A stretch of DNA of 19,395 nucleotides from Deltaproteobacteria bacterium (GTDB taxonomy: Bacteria > Myxococcota_A > UBA796 > GCA-2862545). A model generated the notes under the pieces. That model was not told where the DNA came from and made no database searches. It saw nothing but the letters and a program-made list of their open reading frames with translations. Location: assembly GCA_019307545.1 (NCBI GenBank), contig JAFDJI010000051.1:1-19395 (forward strand), written 5' to 3'. The first letter of the stretch is position 1. Each line of letters starts with the position of its first letter. Position numbers and translations under genes: made by a program. Below, one piece after another: positions 1 to 7,300 of the stretch.

Positions 1-1
1 C

Positions 2-2122
2 TCGGTCGAGCTGGGGACCGCGACGCTCGCTTGGAGCCCCTACACCTTCTTCAGGGAGCGCATTGCCGGTGGTCGCATGGGTCTCGCCCTCCCGAAGGCG
101 ACCGGTGCGCCCGGCTGGTCCCTGGAGGCGGCACTGGGGGCTGATGCCCCGGATTTCGTGTACATGGGGAGCCGGCTGGGTCCGCTGGGGGCCACGGGTG
201 GAGGGCGGGGGGGGCTCCGCGCCCAGTGGCACCCTTCCGAGTCGGTCGTCACCCACGCCGAGATCGGGATCGCAGAGTCCTCGGAGGGGGCGGTCGGCGC
301 GGTGGGCGCAGTCGGGGCCCGGGGGTCGATGCCGGCCCTGGACGTCGAGGGTCTCGTAGGCTTCGATGGAAGTCGGATCGCGATGCGCGGCAAGGCGAGG
401 GCGGAACTGTTCGAAACGGTCGCCAGGGTGTCGGGCGAGGTCCGCCAGAGCGGGTTCACCAATCTGCGGAGTGGGATGCACAGGTATGGATCCCGGCATT
501 TCGGGGCCGGGTTGTCCCGGGATTTCGGGGACCGGCTCTCCCTCACGGCGACGACCTCGCGGTCCTGGAGCGGGCTCCCCGAGATCGAGGGCGAAGCCGC
601 AGCCATCGACATGGGGAACCACGGGTTGACCGGGACCGTGTCCCTGGGCACCCATGCCGCGCTCGCCACCGACCTCCGGCTGACCCTCCAGGACATGCCG
701 CGTGCCCACTGGCGCCGGTGGCGAGGTGGTCTCTCGTTCGCGGTCCGCAACGTGAATCTGCCGGGAGGAGCAAAGCTCGGCGGTCGGCTGAGTGTCGCGG
801 ACCAGCGCGATCGGGCGCGGGGTGGGATCGAGGGCGACTATGCCTGGGAGGAAGTGCGGTTGGCGCCCGCGGTACGGGTGACCGATTGGCTCGGAGTGGA
901 CGGTGCAGTCGCACTCCGGCTCTCGGATCCAGATGCCACCGAGTCTCCTCGCACCTGGACGTGGGAGGGCCGCCTGGTGGCACGCGTGCCTGCCCCGAAG
1001 CTGTTCGTCAGCTCCCGCTTTGCGCTCGGATACCGGGAGTGGGAGGTCCTGAGCACAGGGACCGGTCGGTTCGTTCGCGGGAGTCACCTGACGGCCTCCC
1101 TTTCGCTGAAGACCCGCTCCTGGCGAGGGTTCTTCCTCGAGAGCGATGGGAGCTGGACCTACGATCCCCTTGGCGCACGGGGAACGGGCGCGATCCACGG
1201 CGCGCTGGTCTATGGGGCCTCTGCCCGCTCCACTCCGGGGCCCCATGCATTGTCGCCGATGCGTGGGCGGGTGCGGGGATTGGTGTTCCACGACGCCGAC
1301 GGCGACGGGGAGCGAGACCGCGACGAGGTGGGCCTCGCAGGTGCGCGGGTTCGCCTCGATGATGGGCGGGAGGCGGTGACAAGACCGAATGGGTCCTTCT
1401 CGCTCCGGGTCTCCAGGGGGAGCAAGGGGCAGGTCCGCGTCGTGGACGGCTACGACCCGGCGCTGGAGCCCACCACGCCCGAGGTCCAGGCCGCGCAGGT
1501 CGGCCGCATCCCGCTCCTGTTCGGGCTCGGGCCCAAGCCGGCGACCCTCGAAGTGCTCGCCTTCAACGATTTGGACGGCAACGGGCAGTACGGTGCGGAC
1601 GAGCCACTGGTGCCTGGCGTCGTGCTCCGGATGGAAGGAGAGTCGCTCCCCCACTGGCAGGACCGGGTCCTGCGGACCCGTGGGGCTACACCGCTCCGGC
1701 GGGTGCTCCCATCGGGCAGCGAGGTGCGAGGCGAGTGGGCTGTCGACGCACTTCCCACCGGCTACCAGCCTGTTGATGTGCGGCCGCTCTCGGTCCGTCC
1801 GGGTCCCGACGAGACCGTGCGCTGGACCCTGGCGCTCACCGCACGGCGGACCATCGAGGGAAGAGTGTACTTGGACGCGAACGGAAACGGCGGCCGGCCG
1901 GGCGTGGAGGGCGTGGTGGTACGCGCCGGGACCCGGCACGCCATCTCCGATGCCAGCGGAAGGTATGTCCTGCTCGGCCTGCCGTACGGCATGGTCGAGG
2001 TGACCGTTATGGAGGGGGCTCCCGAGGGGTGGACAGCGCCGCCGCCCGTGCCTGTGGAACTCGGTCCGGTGCCGGCGCAGGTTCGGGGGATCGACCTGGC
2101 ACTACACGCCGAAGTGGATTGA
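2..2122 (+). CDS. Outer-membrane barrel-like protein with C-terminal SdrD-B-like repeats (5' truncated by window edge)
   Basis: The frame is open from base 2, so the gene starts upstream of the window; the ATG at 77 is internal. The first ~390 residues after that ATG alternate polar and hydrophobic residues with many aromatic and Gly turns, as in an outer-membrane beta-barrel or usher-like porin. Three prealbumin-like (SdrD-B / carboxypeptidase-regulatory type) modules follow, at about residues 395-465, 486-560 and 590-660. Each opens with an Asp-rich turn such as DADGDGERDRDE, NDLDGNGQYGADE or YLDANGNGG. Such turns usually bind Ca2+ or stabilise Ig-like folds in exported proteins. A short AVGAVGAVGA run sits near residue 70. 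The barrel call is by composition only, and an usher-type assembly platform is an alternative. The gene ends in TGA at 2120-2122, with no partner gene downstream before the IS remnant. Confidence 0.7.
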   Translation, partial: SVELGTATLAWSPYTFFRERIAGGRMGLALPKATGAPGWSLEAALGADAPDFVYMGSRLGPLGATGGGRGGLRAQWHPSESVVTHAEIGIAESSEGAVGAVGAVGARGSMPALDVEGLVGFDGSRIAMRGKARAELFETVARVSGEVRQSGFTNLRSGMHRYGSRHFGAGLSRDFGDRLSLTATTSRSWSGLPEIEGEAAAIDMGNHGLTGTVSLGTHAALATDLRLTLQDMPRAHWRRWRGGLSFAVRNVNLPGGAKLGGRLSVADQRDRARGGIEGDYAWEEVRLAPAVRVTDWLGVDGAVALRLSDPDATESPRTWTWEGRLVARVPAPKLFVSSRFALGYREWEVLSTGTGRFVRGSHLTASLSLKTRSWRGFFLESDGSWTYDPLGARGTGAIHGALVYGASARSTPGPHALSPMRGRVRGLVFHDADGDGERDRDEVGLAGARVRLDDGREAVTRPNGSFSLRVSRGSKGQVRVVDGYDPALEPTTPEVQAAQVGRIPLLFGLGPKPATLEVLAFNDLDGNGQYGADEPLVPGVVLRMEGESLPHWQDRVLRTRGATPLRRVLPSGSEVRGEWAVDALPTGYQPVDVRPLSVRPGPDETVRWTLALTARRTIEGRVYLDANGNGGRPGVEGVVVRAGTRHAISDASGRYVLLGLPYGMVEVTVMEGAPEGWTAPPPVPVELGPVPAQVRGIDLALHAEVD

Positions 2123-2170
2123 CAGTTGCCCTCCGGTGCGCCCAGCTCGGCCGGCGTTGCTCGAGGCCCA

Positions 2171-2194
2171 CCGGGGTTTGGTGCTGGACCCCGG
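2171..2194 (+). other. GC-rich stem-loop downstream of the barrel gene
   Basis: A perfect 7-bp stem (CCGGGGT at 2171-2177, ACCCCGG at 2188-2194) encloses a 10-nt loop, 49 nt after the stop of the barrel gene. It could help end transcription, but no T-run follows, so it is not a standard intrinsic terminator. The rest of 2123-2195 shows no gene. Confidence 0.3.
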
Positions 2195-2195
2195 G

Positions 2196-2538
2196 CAGCC
2201 CTATTATGGAGTGTGTTCGGCGCAGACTCGCTCCGCTGTGACTGCGGGGCTTGGATGGCGGTCCACGCCATCGTCATCGGTCCGCCAGCGACACGACGCG
2301 TCATCCAGACCCTCCAGCCGCCGCTGCGTGAGTTCGGCGAGCCCGCAGGCGAGCGGAGGGGACCCGTGCACCCGGCGTGCGGGGACTCGAATCGGGCTCA
2401 CGAACCTAACTGCGTTTTCGCCGAATCGGTGTTCGGACAGCGAACGGCAAGGAGCGCATCCCGCCTCCTGAAGAGCACCACATCGATAATCTCGGGTTGA
2501 GCCATACTCTCCACATGGCGTTCGGAATACCTATCCTC
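2196..2538 (+). mobile_element. IS91-family remnant, type A copy 1: transposase C-terminus and element 3' end
   Basis: Read in the frame ending with TGA at 2498-2500, this encodes the tail of an IS91-family transposase: LLWSVFGADSLRCDCGAWM, then a VHAIVIGPPATRRV-like stretch. This matches the family's usual 'LLxRVFxxDxLxCPxCGGxM' zinc-ribbon tail. The first cysteine pair is CxC (CDCG) instead of the usual CxxC. The coding part is followed by about 38 bp to the element terminus. Positions 2332-2538 are repeated at 13585-13791 with 5 differences in 207 bp, and both copies stop matching at the same base, which defines the 3' end of the element. Everything upstream of the tail is missing. The insertion truncates the minus-strand beta-helix gene. 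Confidence 0.8.
2332..2538 (+). repeat. 207-bp direct repeat, copy 1 (partner 13585-13791)
   Basis: Base-by-base comparison shows 202 of 207 positions identical to 13585-13791 and abrupt loss of similarity at both ends. It holds the transposase C-terminus and 3' end of the type A IS91-like element. Inside is a small hairpin (GTTCG, 5-nt loop, CGAAC, near 2433-2447) that the partner copy weakens by one C-to-T change. Confidence 0.9.
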
Positions 2539-3356
2539 CGGATGTTGGAGAAGTCGATCTTCACGGCGCTGTAGGAGGTGCTCGCGGAGAACGTGTTGTC
2601 GTTGAAGATCAGTTCGAGCCCACCGAGGGTCTCGCCATAGAGTTCGAGCGCATCGTCGGAGTCCGTCGCCATGTTGCTGGCGTCCACCTGGACCGACAGA
2701 TCGGTCTGCTGGGTGGTGTCCGCGGTGTTGCCGGAAACGGACAGGTACAAGCCCTGCATCAATGTGCCCGTCGTGGTGGTGTTGGTCAGGGTGACGTCCA
2801 TGGCTTCCGCGTAGCTGGCATAGGCGAGCACGCCCGTCTGGTAGTTGGTGAACGTCGAGTTGGTCACCTCGAGCGTCAGCGAATCGTCGGTGTTGGCGTA
2901 CAGGTTCACCCCCGCGTAGGACTGGCCGCCGCTCAGGGTGGCGTCGATGTCCGACAGCGCGAGCGTGGCCGCGTCGTTGGCGAGGAAGAACTCGAAGGCA
3001 TCGCCCCCCGCATGCTGGATCGCGAAGCCCTGGATCGTGACCGTGCCCGAGGCGCTCTCGAGGTTGAAGACGTCCCCTCCCCCCGTGACGAGGAGGCTCT
3101 GCGGCGAGGCGCTGCCAGCCCCCTGGATGGTAATGCTCCCCTTGAAGGAGAGCCCACCTGTCGAATAGCTGCTGGCGTCCACGTGGACGGTATCGCCCGC
3201 GTCGGCCTCGTCCAGGGCGTGGGCAATGGTCCCACAGGGCGTGGCGAGGGTGGTGCAGTCGTTGGTGGTGTCGGACCCGGCGTCGTCGACGTAGCGATCG
3301 GCAGCAAACCCGGGAACGGCAAGAACGAGGGCGGTCAGGGAGAAGATTCCACGCAT
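2406..3356 (-). CDS. Secreted right-handed beta-helix protein, C-terminus replaced by IS remnant
   Basis: The ATG at 3356 has an SD-like AGAGGA six bases upstream. The N-terminus is a clear signal peptide (MRGIFSLTALVLAVPGFA) with cleavage likely before ADRYVDDAG. Mature residues show the short, T/S/N/D-rich repeating strands of a parallel beta-helix (pectate-lyase-like) fold, opening with the DRYVD-type motif and 'CTTLATPCGTIAHALDEA', typical of polymorphic-outer-membrane or PbH1 repeat proteins. The native sequence runs only to about residue 272 (KIDFSNIR, base 2539). The last ~44 residues (from RIGIPNAMW) are the antisense of the type A IS91 3' end, which also supplies the TAG stop. The same tail sequence appears antisense in the second repeat copy near 13660-13790. 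The protein is therefore truncated, and whether it still folds is unknown. It is probably a surface or secreted protein. Confidence 0.8.
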   Translation of the reverse strand: MRGIFSLTALVLAVPGFAADRYVDDAGSDTTNDCTTLATPCGTIAHALDEADAGDTVHVDASSYSTGGLSFKGSITIQGAGSASPQSLLVTGGGDVFNLESASGTVTIQGFAIQHAGGDAFEFFLANDAATLALSDIDATLSGGQSYAGVNLYANTDDSLTLEVTNSTFTNYQTGVLAYASYAEAMDVTLTNTTTTGTLMQGLYLSVSGNTADTTQQTDLSVQVDASNMATDSDDALELYGETLGGLELIFNDNTFSASTSYSAVKIDFSNIRRIGIPNAMWRVWLNPRLSMWCSSGGGMRSLPFAVRTPIRRKRS

Positions 3357-3485
3357 GGCTGGTCCTCTGGAAACGACGGATCCTCACCATAGATCAGCCG
3401 AAAGCACTGGATTCGTGCATCGGTGTGGACCCCCATGGCTTCCGTCTCCACGGGCACCGTTTCAGACGACTTCCCGATCCGGCAG

Positions 3486-3516
3486 GGGGCGGGGCCGAAG
3501 GGCGGCACCCCGCCCC
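3486..3516 (-). terminator. Strong GC stem-loop between the hypothetical gene and the beta-helix gene
   Basis: GGGGCGGGG (3486-3494) pairs perfectly with CCCCGCCCC (3508-3516) across a 13-nt loop. It lies ~77 nt beyond the stop of the minus-strand gene at 3593 and ~130 nt before the beta-helix start, so it may separate the two transcripts. No T-run follows on the minus strand, so the terminator role is a guess. The rest of 3357-3592 contains no supported gene. Confidence 0.35.
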
Positions 3517-3561
3517 GGGATGCAGCGTCGCTGCGGGAGGGCGGGTTGCTCGTGCCAGGTG

Positions 3562-3587
3562 GACAGGTTCGATAGATCGACAGGTTC
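3562..3587. repeat. Short direct repeat GACAGGTTC x2 around an inverted repeat
   Basis: GACAGGTTC occurs at 3562-3570 and again at 3579-3587. Between and overlapping them is TCGAT-AG-ATCGA, a 5-bp inverted repeat. It lies just beyond the stop codon of the minus-strand hypothetical gene. It could be a protein-binding site or chance. Confidence 0.35.
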
Positions 3588-3592
3588 AAACA

Positions 3593-4075
3593 TCAGTGTT
3601 GGTGTTGTCTCGCGCCACCCGCAGGATCGTAGAGCTGCTGATCTGGACCACTGCCGCAGACCTCGAAGGGGTCTTCGCCATCCTGGACCACGCAGATCCC
3701 GTCGTCCATGACCGGCATGCCACCCTCCTGAAGGACTCGGGTCTGGTAGAAGACGTGGCTTCGGTCTCCGCCGCCTTGCGGATCGGAAGGCGCACCGTTG
3801 GGGTAGGCTTCTCGCAGCGCCTGCACACAGAGACTCCGCGCCTCGCTGTCTTCCAACTCCCCACACACCTCGTTGTACCAGTCCGCCTGAGCCACGCGGG
3901 TCCCCTCTTCCCGAGCCGCCTGGTCCAGGACGGGCGTGTCCTCATCGACACTCGCACCGCTATCGAGGTTGGCCATCTCGAGTGCATTGTCGTGAGACGA
4001 GGATGGCTCGTGGAAGGACTTGGATGAACTTGGGCGCTTCTGCTCCTGGATGGGGGCTTTCTGTTTTCCCGGCAT
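3593..4075 (-). CDS. Hypothetical hydrophilic protein with paired cysteines (160 aa)
   Basis: I do not recognise this family. The ATG at 4075 is chosen because AAGGAGGT lies three bases upstream; a longer reading from 4144 would put that SD inside the gene. There is no signal peptide or membrane segment. The first ~35 residues are Lys/Gln/Ser/Pro-rich and look disordered (QKAPIQEQKRPSSSKSF). A more ordered core follows, with EVCGELEDSEARSLCVQAL (two Cys 12 apart) and AYPNGAPSD. A second Cys-containing stretch, DDGICVVQDGEDPFEVCG, ends near residue 145. The last residues (ARQHQH) look unlike a conserved tail, so a late frameshift is possible; an overlapping frame ends differently at 3586. The gene stands alone between a possible terminator and a hairpin leader. 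Confidence 0.55.
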   Translation of the reverse strand: MPGKQKAPIQEQKRPSSSKSFHEPSSSHDNALEMANLDSGASVDEDTPVLDQAAREEGTRVAQADWYNEVCGELEDSEARSLCVQALREAYPNGAPSDPQGGGDRSHVFYQTRVLQEGGMPVMDDGICVVQDGEDPFEVCGSGPDQQLYDPAGGARQHQH

Positions 4076-4086
4076 GGGACCTCCTT

Positions 4087-4114
4087 GGAGAGCGACTTGG
4101 AAGCATCGCTCTCC
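4087..4114 (-). promoter_or_regulatory. Perfect 9-bp hairpin abutting the SD of the hypothetical gene
   Basis: GGAGAGCGA (4087-4095) and TCGCTCTCC (4106-4114) form a perfect inverted repeat with a 10-nt loop. On the minus strand the hairpin ends immediately before AAGGAGGTCCCATG, so it would sit in the 5' leader next to the ribosome binding site of the gene starting at 4075. It could stabilise the mRNA, be a protein-binding operator, or affect initiation. On the plus strand it is followed by only three Ts. Confidence 0.55.
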
Positions 4115-4179
4115 TTTGAAGGTAGCGACGGGATCAGAAGGCATGGCTCACACAGCGCACACAAAGCGCAACGGACCGA

Positions 4180-4223
4180 GCCTCCGGGCGGACCTTCGCG
4201 TACGGGAACCCGCCTCGGGAGGC
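4180..4223. other. Imperfect stem-loop in the divergent intergenic region
   Basis: GCCTCC/GGAGGC (4180-4185 / 4218-4223) and GGCGG/CCGCC (4187-4191 / 4210-4214) make an 11-bp interrupted stem around an 18-nt loop. It lies between the minus-strand hypothetical gene and the plus-strand dehydrogenase stub. No clear -35/-10 pair was seen in 4115-4282. Confidence 0.3.
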
Positions 4224-4282
4224 CCCGGGCTTGCCGTCAATGGGCACTGCGGTAGGTGCGGAGGGCATCCCCGGAACGCGCC

Positions 4283-4390
4283 ATGAAAGCCATCGTCCGC
4301 GACGCCTACGGCCCACCCGACATCCTGAAACTCGAACAGATCGAACGCCCGGTCCCTGCGGAGGACGAGGTCCTGCTGCGGGTCAGGCCC
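4283..4390 (+). pseudogene. 5' stub of a zinc-type alcohol dehydrogenase / quinone oxidoreductase gene
   Basis: The first ~36 codons (MKAIVRDAYGPPDILKLEQI, then ERPVPAEDEVLLRVR) are a textbook N-terminus of the medium-chain dehydrogenase/quinone oxidoreductase family, where 'MKAIV...GPPDVLxLxExxxPxPxxxEVLVRV' begins the GroES-like domain. After that the family sequence (normally 'AASVNxxD') is lost, and within ~50 bp the type B IS91 remnant begins. The family is normally ~320-340 residues, so ~90% of the gene is gone. SD is weak (CCGGA). The exact junction lies somewhere in 4387-4438. Confidence 0.8.
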
Positions 4391-7300
4391 CAGCGCGCGG
4401 GTGTCTGCACACGGCGCGGACGCGGCCCGAGCGGGACCGGTCGAAGGGGCGCGGTCGATGGATGGCATAGGCGCAGTTGCTCTTCCGTGTCTTCGGCGCG
4501 GACCCTCTCCGGTGCTCGAAGTGTGGGCGCGTCATGCGTGTTCACGCGGTCGTCCGCGGTGCCTGGGCGACCCGCCACGTGCTGCGCTGCCTCGCCGAAT
4601 CCCACTAAGGCCTGTTTTCGCCAACCCGCCCAAGGTCCTCGACGCGCCTCCAGCACGCCGAATGCTCCCCCGCCCACCGCACCTCGTTCTCCCCTACTCG
4701 AAGGAGCCCTCTTCGATCCCGAGCCGCAAGCCGAGACCGCCCAGTTGGTCTCCTGGTCTCCCTGCCACCAGACGACCTTCTCGACGCTGGTGCCGTTCCC
4801 GGGGTCCATCGTCCAGGTGTAGCTGTCGATGAGCGAGATCCCGTTGGCCTCGTACAGGTACACCGGGTCGTCGACGGAGAGCCCCGAGGCCAGGGTCGCG
4901 TCGTCTGTGGTCAGCAGCAGCACGCCGGCGGGAATCGTGTACTCGCCGGCGTAGCCCGCATCGAGGATCACGGCGTACTGTTCGGAGCCGAGCACGGTGT
5001 TGGTGGGGTCGGTGAAGCCCTGGAGCGTGTCGTTCGCGTCCCCGTCGAAGAGGACGAAGTCCGCGAGATCGAGCGGATCGACTCCCGCGTTGTACAGCTC
5101 GACGAACTCACCAGTGGACTCGACGAGAGGGTTCGACATGATCTCGGTGATCACGAGGATCTCGTCGAGATCGGACTGAAGGTAGGACTCGCTGTCGGCG
5201 CAGGCGTGGGCCCCCGGGGAGGCGCCCTTGGGGCACACCGACGCCGCCCACTCCTCCCAGTCGTCGAAGACGTCGAGGAACAGGCGCTCCATGCTGATGC
5301 CGTTGCCGGGGTTGTCCGGGTGCCGGAACGCGTCGAGGACGTGCACCCCGTCGGACTCGAACAGGGTGATGGGGTCGCTGACCGACAGGGAGTTGCCGAG
5401 GGTGGTGTTCAGGGTGGTCAGCAGGATGGTGTCCGGGGGGAAGTCGTACTCCCCGGCGTACTCGGAATCGAGGATCACCGCGAAGCCGCCCGCCTCCAGG
5501 AAGGAGTTGCCGCCGGCGTACCCGACGACGTAGTCCACCGCATCGCCGTCGGTGAACACCAGCCCGTCCATCTCGACGCCGCCGGTCCCCGCGTTGCGGA
5601 TCTCGATGAACTCGCCGGTGTCCTCGTCGAGCGCGTTTGCCATCACCTCGGTGATCAGCAGCGCCTCGCACCGCCCGCCCGCGGCGCCGTTCAGACGCCC
5701 GATGCTGTGGCCCCCCGGGCAGTCCCCGCTACCGGGGGTCCAGTTGGAGCTGCTGTTGCCGCCCGCGTAGTTGCGCTTCTCCATCGAGACCCCGTTTCCG
5801 GGGTCCATCACGAAGGAGTAGGCGTCGATCAAGGTGGTTCCGTCGGTCTTGTACAGGAAGACCGAGTCCGAGGCGTTGGAGAGCCCATCGGCGATGGTGG
5901 CATCCGAGGTGGTGACCAGGACCGCGCCGGCGGGCAGGTAGTAGGCGTCCACCAGGTCCGGGTCGACGATCACCCCATGGCTGCCCGGCCCCAGGAGCGT
6001 GCTTCCGCCCTGGTGCGCCACCAGGCTGTCGGAGGAGGAACCGTCGGAGACCACCAGGCCGGCGAGATCGATGTCAAGGGAGGTGGGGTTGTAGACTTCC
6101 ACGAACTCGCCGGTGGCCTCGTCGAGCGCGTTCGCCATCACCTCGGTGAGGACGAGGCCGGCCGGGTCTCCGCTCGGGGCGAAGCAGGGGGGGCCGCCGG
6201 GCGACCGGTGGTCCGGACAGACGCTGGCCCGCCAGTTCCCGGAACGATCGCCGATGGACAGGTCGATCATCTCCAAGGAGACGCCGTCTCCCGGATCCGA
6301 CGGGTGGGTGAACGCCGCGATGACCGCGGTCCCGTCGGGCTCGTACAGGGTCACCCGGTCCGAAGTGGTGAGCCCGTTGCCCAGGGTGGTGTCGGCGGTG
6401 GTGACCACCGTGACGGCGGCGTCGATGCCGTAGACGCCATCGTAGTCGGGGTCGACCAGGACCGCGTACGCCTGGGAGTCGACCGTGGTGGACCCGCCGG
6501 ACCACGCCACCAGGGTGTCCAGATCCCCGCCGTCGCTGAAGACGAGGCCGGCCAGGTCCACCGAGGCACCGCCGGCGTTGTAGATTTCCACGAACTCGCC
6601 GGTGGCCTCGACCGCGGCGTTTGCGAGCACCTCGGTGATGACGAGCGCGTAGCCGGAGACCACGTACTCGTCGTGGCCGATGTCGGATGCGCCTCCCTGC
6701 GGTCGCGCGTGCCCGTCGAAGTCGAGGTCCACGGCCACCGGGGTCGCACGGTCGATGCAGGGCGAGGCGGCGCTCAGGTGGAAGTTCCCCTCGTGGGAGG
6801 CTTCGAACAGGGGATCGGCGGAGAGATCGTCGGGCGAGGCCGAGGCGTCCCCCGCGTAGTCGACGGCGTTTCCCCACACCAGGTTGGACGCCATGGTGGT
6901 ACCGCAGTCCGCGCAGTTGACGCCGATGGCGTTGCTCGCCAGCAGGTTGTTCACGACCTGCTCGCTGCTCCCCGCGCCCAGTGCCAGTGCGCCCGAGAGC
7001 GCGAGCGCGGTGCCGCCGAAGCCGTTCCCGAACAGGGTGTTGTGCGCGACGAGGCCGGTGGATTGCGTCGAGAAAATGCCCGCTGCGATGTTCGAGCGGA
7101 CCAGGCTGTTCTGGATCCGCTGTCCGATGTTCCACTCGGAGTAGATCCCGTACTTGTTGTGGGCGGCGGTGACCTCGCCGATCGTCGAGTTGGCCGTGCC
7201 GATGGTGTAGAGGCCGTACTTGAAGTAGAAGACCCCGACGTCGCGCACGTGGACGATGCCGCCGTCGCCGTCGACGTCCACTCCGGTGCCGGTGGGCGTC

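Noticed and set aside
2380..2400. tRNA T-loop-like sequence on the minus strand (GATTCGAGTCCC)
   Set aside because: The flanking bases do not form a T-stem and no other tRNA arms are present.
2405..2503. Integron attC-like arrangement (ACCTAAC ... GTTGAGC, ~98 bp)
   Set aside because: The two core sites are not complementary, the inner sequence lacks the needed symmetry, and the region is explained by the IS91 tail.
3335..3589. 84-aa minus-strand open frame between the hypothetical and beta-helix genes
   Set aside because: It overlaps the SD and start of the beta-helix gene, has no SD or family resemblance, and contains the GC stem-loop.
3593..4075. Idea that the 160-aa protein is a RiPP precursor
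   Set aside because: It is long for a precursor, with no leader motif, double-Gly site or modifying enzyme nearby; the hydrophilic N-terminus alone is not enough.
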